Origin: Cladosporium sp. IMV 00045
Lineage: Eukaryota > Ascomycota > Dothideomycetes > Cladosporiales > Cladosporiaceae
DNA length: 64,000 nucleotides
Reading direction: 5' to 3'
NCBI GenBank assembly: GCA_001931905.2
Contig: MSJI02000853.1
Span: 1-64,000 of the forward strand
Of the stretch, positions 62,844-64,000 are shown piece by piece. The notes beneath the pieces are model-generated. The model saw nothing but the letters and a program-made list of their open reading frames with translations. It made no database searches and was not told where the DNA came from. The translations under genes and the position numbers were made by a program. Within the stretch, counting starts at the first letter, position 1, and each line of letters begins with the position of its first letter.

Positions 62844-64000
62844 ATGGCGACTACCGCAGCTACCATCACCGCCTCCATAAGTCCCGTCCCGACCTCTCCT
62901 GCCGCCGGACCTTCTGCAGTTACAATATCGACCGCAGCTCTAGCAGTTTCGCTAGCCTCGTTTCTGTTAGCAGGCTTGACGTTGTTTAAAGGGCTATTCG
63001 AGACCGCAGAGGGCTACAAGAGATGCGGAGAACCTAGCATCGGACCCTGGTCGCGAATGACATGGCGAAGATGGCGCTGGTACGAGCTGAGATTCGAAAC
63101 GCACTTCATCGCTCCCAAAATCTTGATCTCTCGGCGCCTGCCTGATGGTTTGGCCGTACGAGGAGACGGTGTTTCGAGCCTACGCCACGCAAAACCATCT
63201 GAAAGTAGAACCCATCCTTTTATTTGGAGACCTACAAATCGGTCATCGAGAGCGTTGGCCTTCAGCCAGTGTAAAGCAGTACTAGAAGAGACGTTGAGCC
63301 TCGAGAACGGAGCTGACGCCAGGCTGGATCTGGAGTCGCAGCACCACCGCTCCCCGAATACCTTCCCTACCGAGAACAAAGTTTCGTGGTTACTGCTAGT
63401 CCGAGCCCTCTATGATCTTGCCAACCACTACAGTGAGCAAATGCAGTCCGTACCGACAGAGAATGGCGTAACGAAGGAGACAGCCCAAACCGAACCTCCA
63501 GCAGCTGGAGAAATGGCGTCGGATGGTGTTTTGCCAGCTGTCCGGGCGAAGAACCTACCCTCGACTCACGTATCAGGAACGGAAGCTGCGACTTCACATT
63601 TGAACCCTGGGTTTGCGTCAGCAGGGGCACCTTCAACATCGAATCCACCACCACAGCCTTCCACTACACCAGCACCGACAACAGCGGTCCCGCTGGTTGG
63701 CACTGCATCTGGTGTGGGACTGCCCGGGAACTCTTCTTCAGTGGAACCCGGAACAGTGCCAAATTTGTCCCTAGCGGCCACGACGGCGCAAACATTTTCA
63801 ACACATACAAGCTCAGAAGCCAAGCCACCAGCAGCTACGCCGACAGGAAATAAATCAGCTCAAGCTTCTTCAACACAAGCTCTGCCCCCAAAGGCTGCGT
63901 CAAATGACACAAGCATCGCACCCGATAGGTTACAAACAGAATTCGCGATATCATTCCTCGAATGGACTTGGGATATCATGCCCAAAGATGCGATTAGACC
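62844..64000 (+). CDS. Fungal modin-like membrane protein, 5' part (truncated by window)
   Basis: An open frame of at least 385 codons from the ATG at 62844 with no stop before the window end. Residues about 1-24 are Ala/Ser/Pro/Thr-rich. A hydrophobic helix (about 28-48, VTISTAALAVSLASFLLAGL) is followed by LFKGLFETAEGYKRCGEPSIG and PWSRMTWRRWRWYELRFETHF. This combination of a Gly/Ala helix, a Cys-containing loop and a W..RR.RW.ELRFE motif is typical of the fungal family annotated as modin or modin-related proteins, which are poorly understood. The C-terminal half becomes Thr/Ser/Pro-rich and disordered (about 215-360), then regains order near FAISFLEWTWDIMPKDAIR. A signal-anchor topology is likely. 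Confidence 0.75.
   Translation, partial: MATTAATITASISPVPTSPAAGPSAVTISTAALAVSLASFLLAGLTLFKGLFETAEGYKRCGEPSIGPWSRMTWRRWRWYELRFETHFIAPKILISRRLPDGLAVRGDGVSSLRHAKPSESRTHPFIWRPTNRSSRALAFSQCKAVLEETLSLENGADARLDLESQHHRSPNTFPTENKVSWLLLVRALYDLANHYSEQMQSVPTENGVTKETAQTEPPAAGEMASDGVLPAVRAKNLPSTHVSGTEAATSHLNPGFASAGAPSTSNPPPQPSTTPAPTTAVPLVGTASGVGLPGNSSSVEPGTVPNLSLAATTAQTFSTHTSSEAKPPAATPTGNKSAQASSTQALPPKAASNDTSIAPDRLQTEFAISFLEWTWDIMPKDAIR

Noticed and set aside
1..64000. CRISPR array or prophage
   Set aside because: No regularly spaced repeats and no phage genes; the gene structure is clearly eukaryotic.

Overview
The window is nuclear DNA of a filamentous ascomycete. Genes are spaced about 1-2 kb apart and have short spliceosomal introns (49-129 nt, GT..AG, with CTAAC/CTGAC-type branch sites). 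There is a Zn(II)2Cys6 regulator, a fungal hybrid histidine kinase, a hydrophobin, a COP9 subunit, and tRNAs with short introns at the 37/38 position. A TA-rich, stopless-gene-free left edge looks like repeat-induced point mutation. The gene families and the RIP-like DNA fit a dothideomycete (Mycosphaerellales/Capnodiales type); that placement is inference, not proof. There is one 20-base N gap (13013-13032).

Layout: 1-560 RIP-like DNA. 1.2-5.7 kb: a PaxB/Pyr4-type membrane protein convergent with a hybrid histidine kinase. 8-10.3 kb: a tiny bacterial-type cold-shock protein and a hydrophobin. 11.6-13.2 kb: tRNA-Lys and a decayed Copia-type gag. 13.7-17 kb: a secreted BPL_N/glutamine-amidotransferase-like protein and a Zn2Cys6 regulator. 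17.7-25.8 kb: three F-box-type genes (two are tandem paralogues), a two-exon secreted Cys-rich protein with a duplicated module, and tRNA-Gln. 25.9-29.9 kb: a divergent TauD-type dioxygenase and MFS transporter. 29.9-37.8 kb: gene-poor, with a tandemly duplicated putative pol III unit. 37.8-50 kb: three more F-box/2EXR-type genes, an amidoligase-family enzyme and two orphans. 50.8-52.3 kb: tRNA-Asn and tRNA-Glu. 53.9-62 kb: conserved housekeeping genes (CSN1, HpcH/HpaI aldolase, a GATase-like protein, PEX11-type protein, quinolinate phosphoribosyltransferase). 62.8 kb to the end: the 5' part of a membrane-anchored fungal protein that runs off the window.

Functional links that the sequence supports: the dioxygenase and the DAL5-like transporter share a 1.06-kb intergenic region and look like a sulfonate/organic-acid uptake-and-use pair. 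Six F-box-type proteins within about 32 kb, beside the COP9 subunit that regulates cullin ligases, point to local expansion of ubiquitin-ligase adaptors. No PKS, NRPS or prenyltransferase is present, so the PaxB-like gene is not in an evident secondary-metabolite cluster. The most novel-looking items are the duplicated TATA/A-box/T-run unit at 34.8-35.2 kb, the duplicated-module Cys-rich secreted protein at 19.1-19.7 kb, and the fungal amidoligase at 42.7-44.2 kb.
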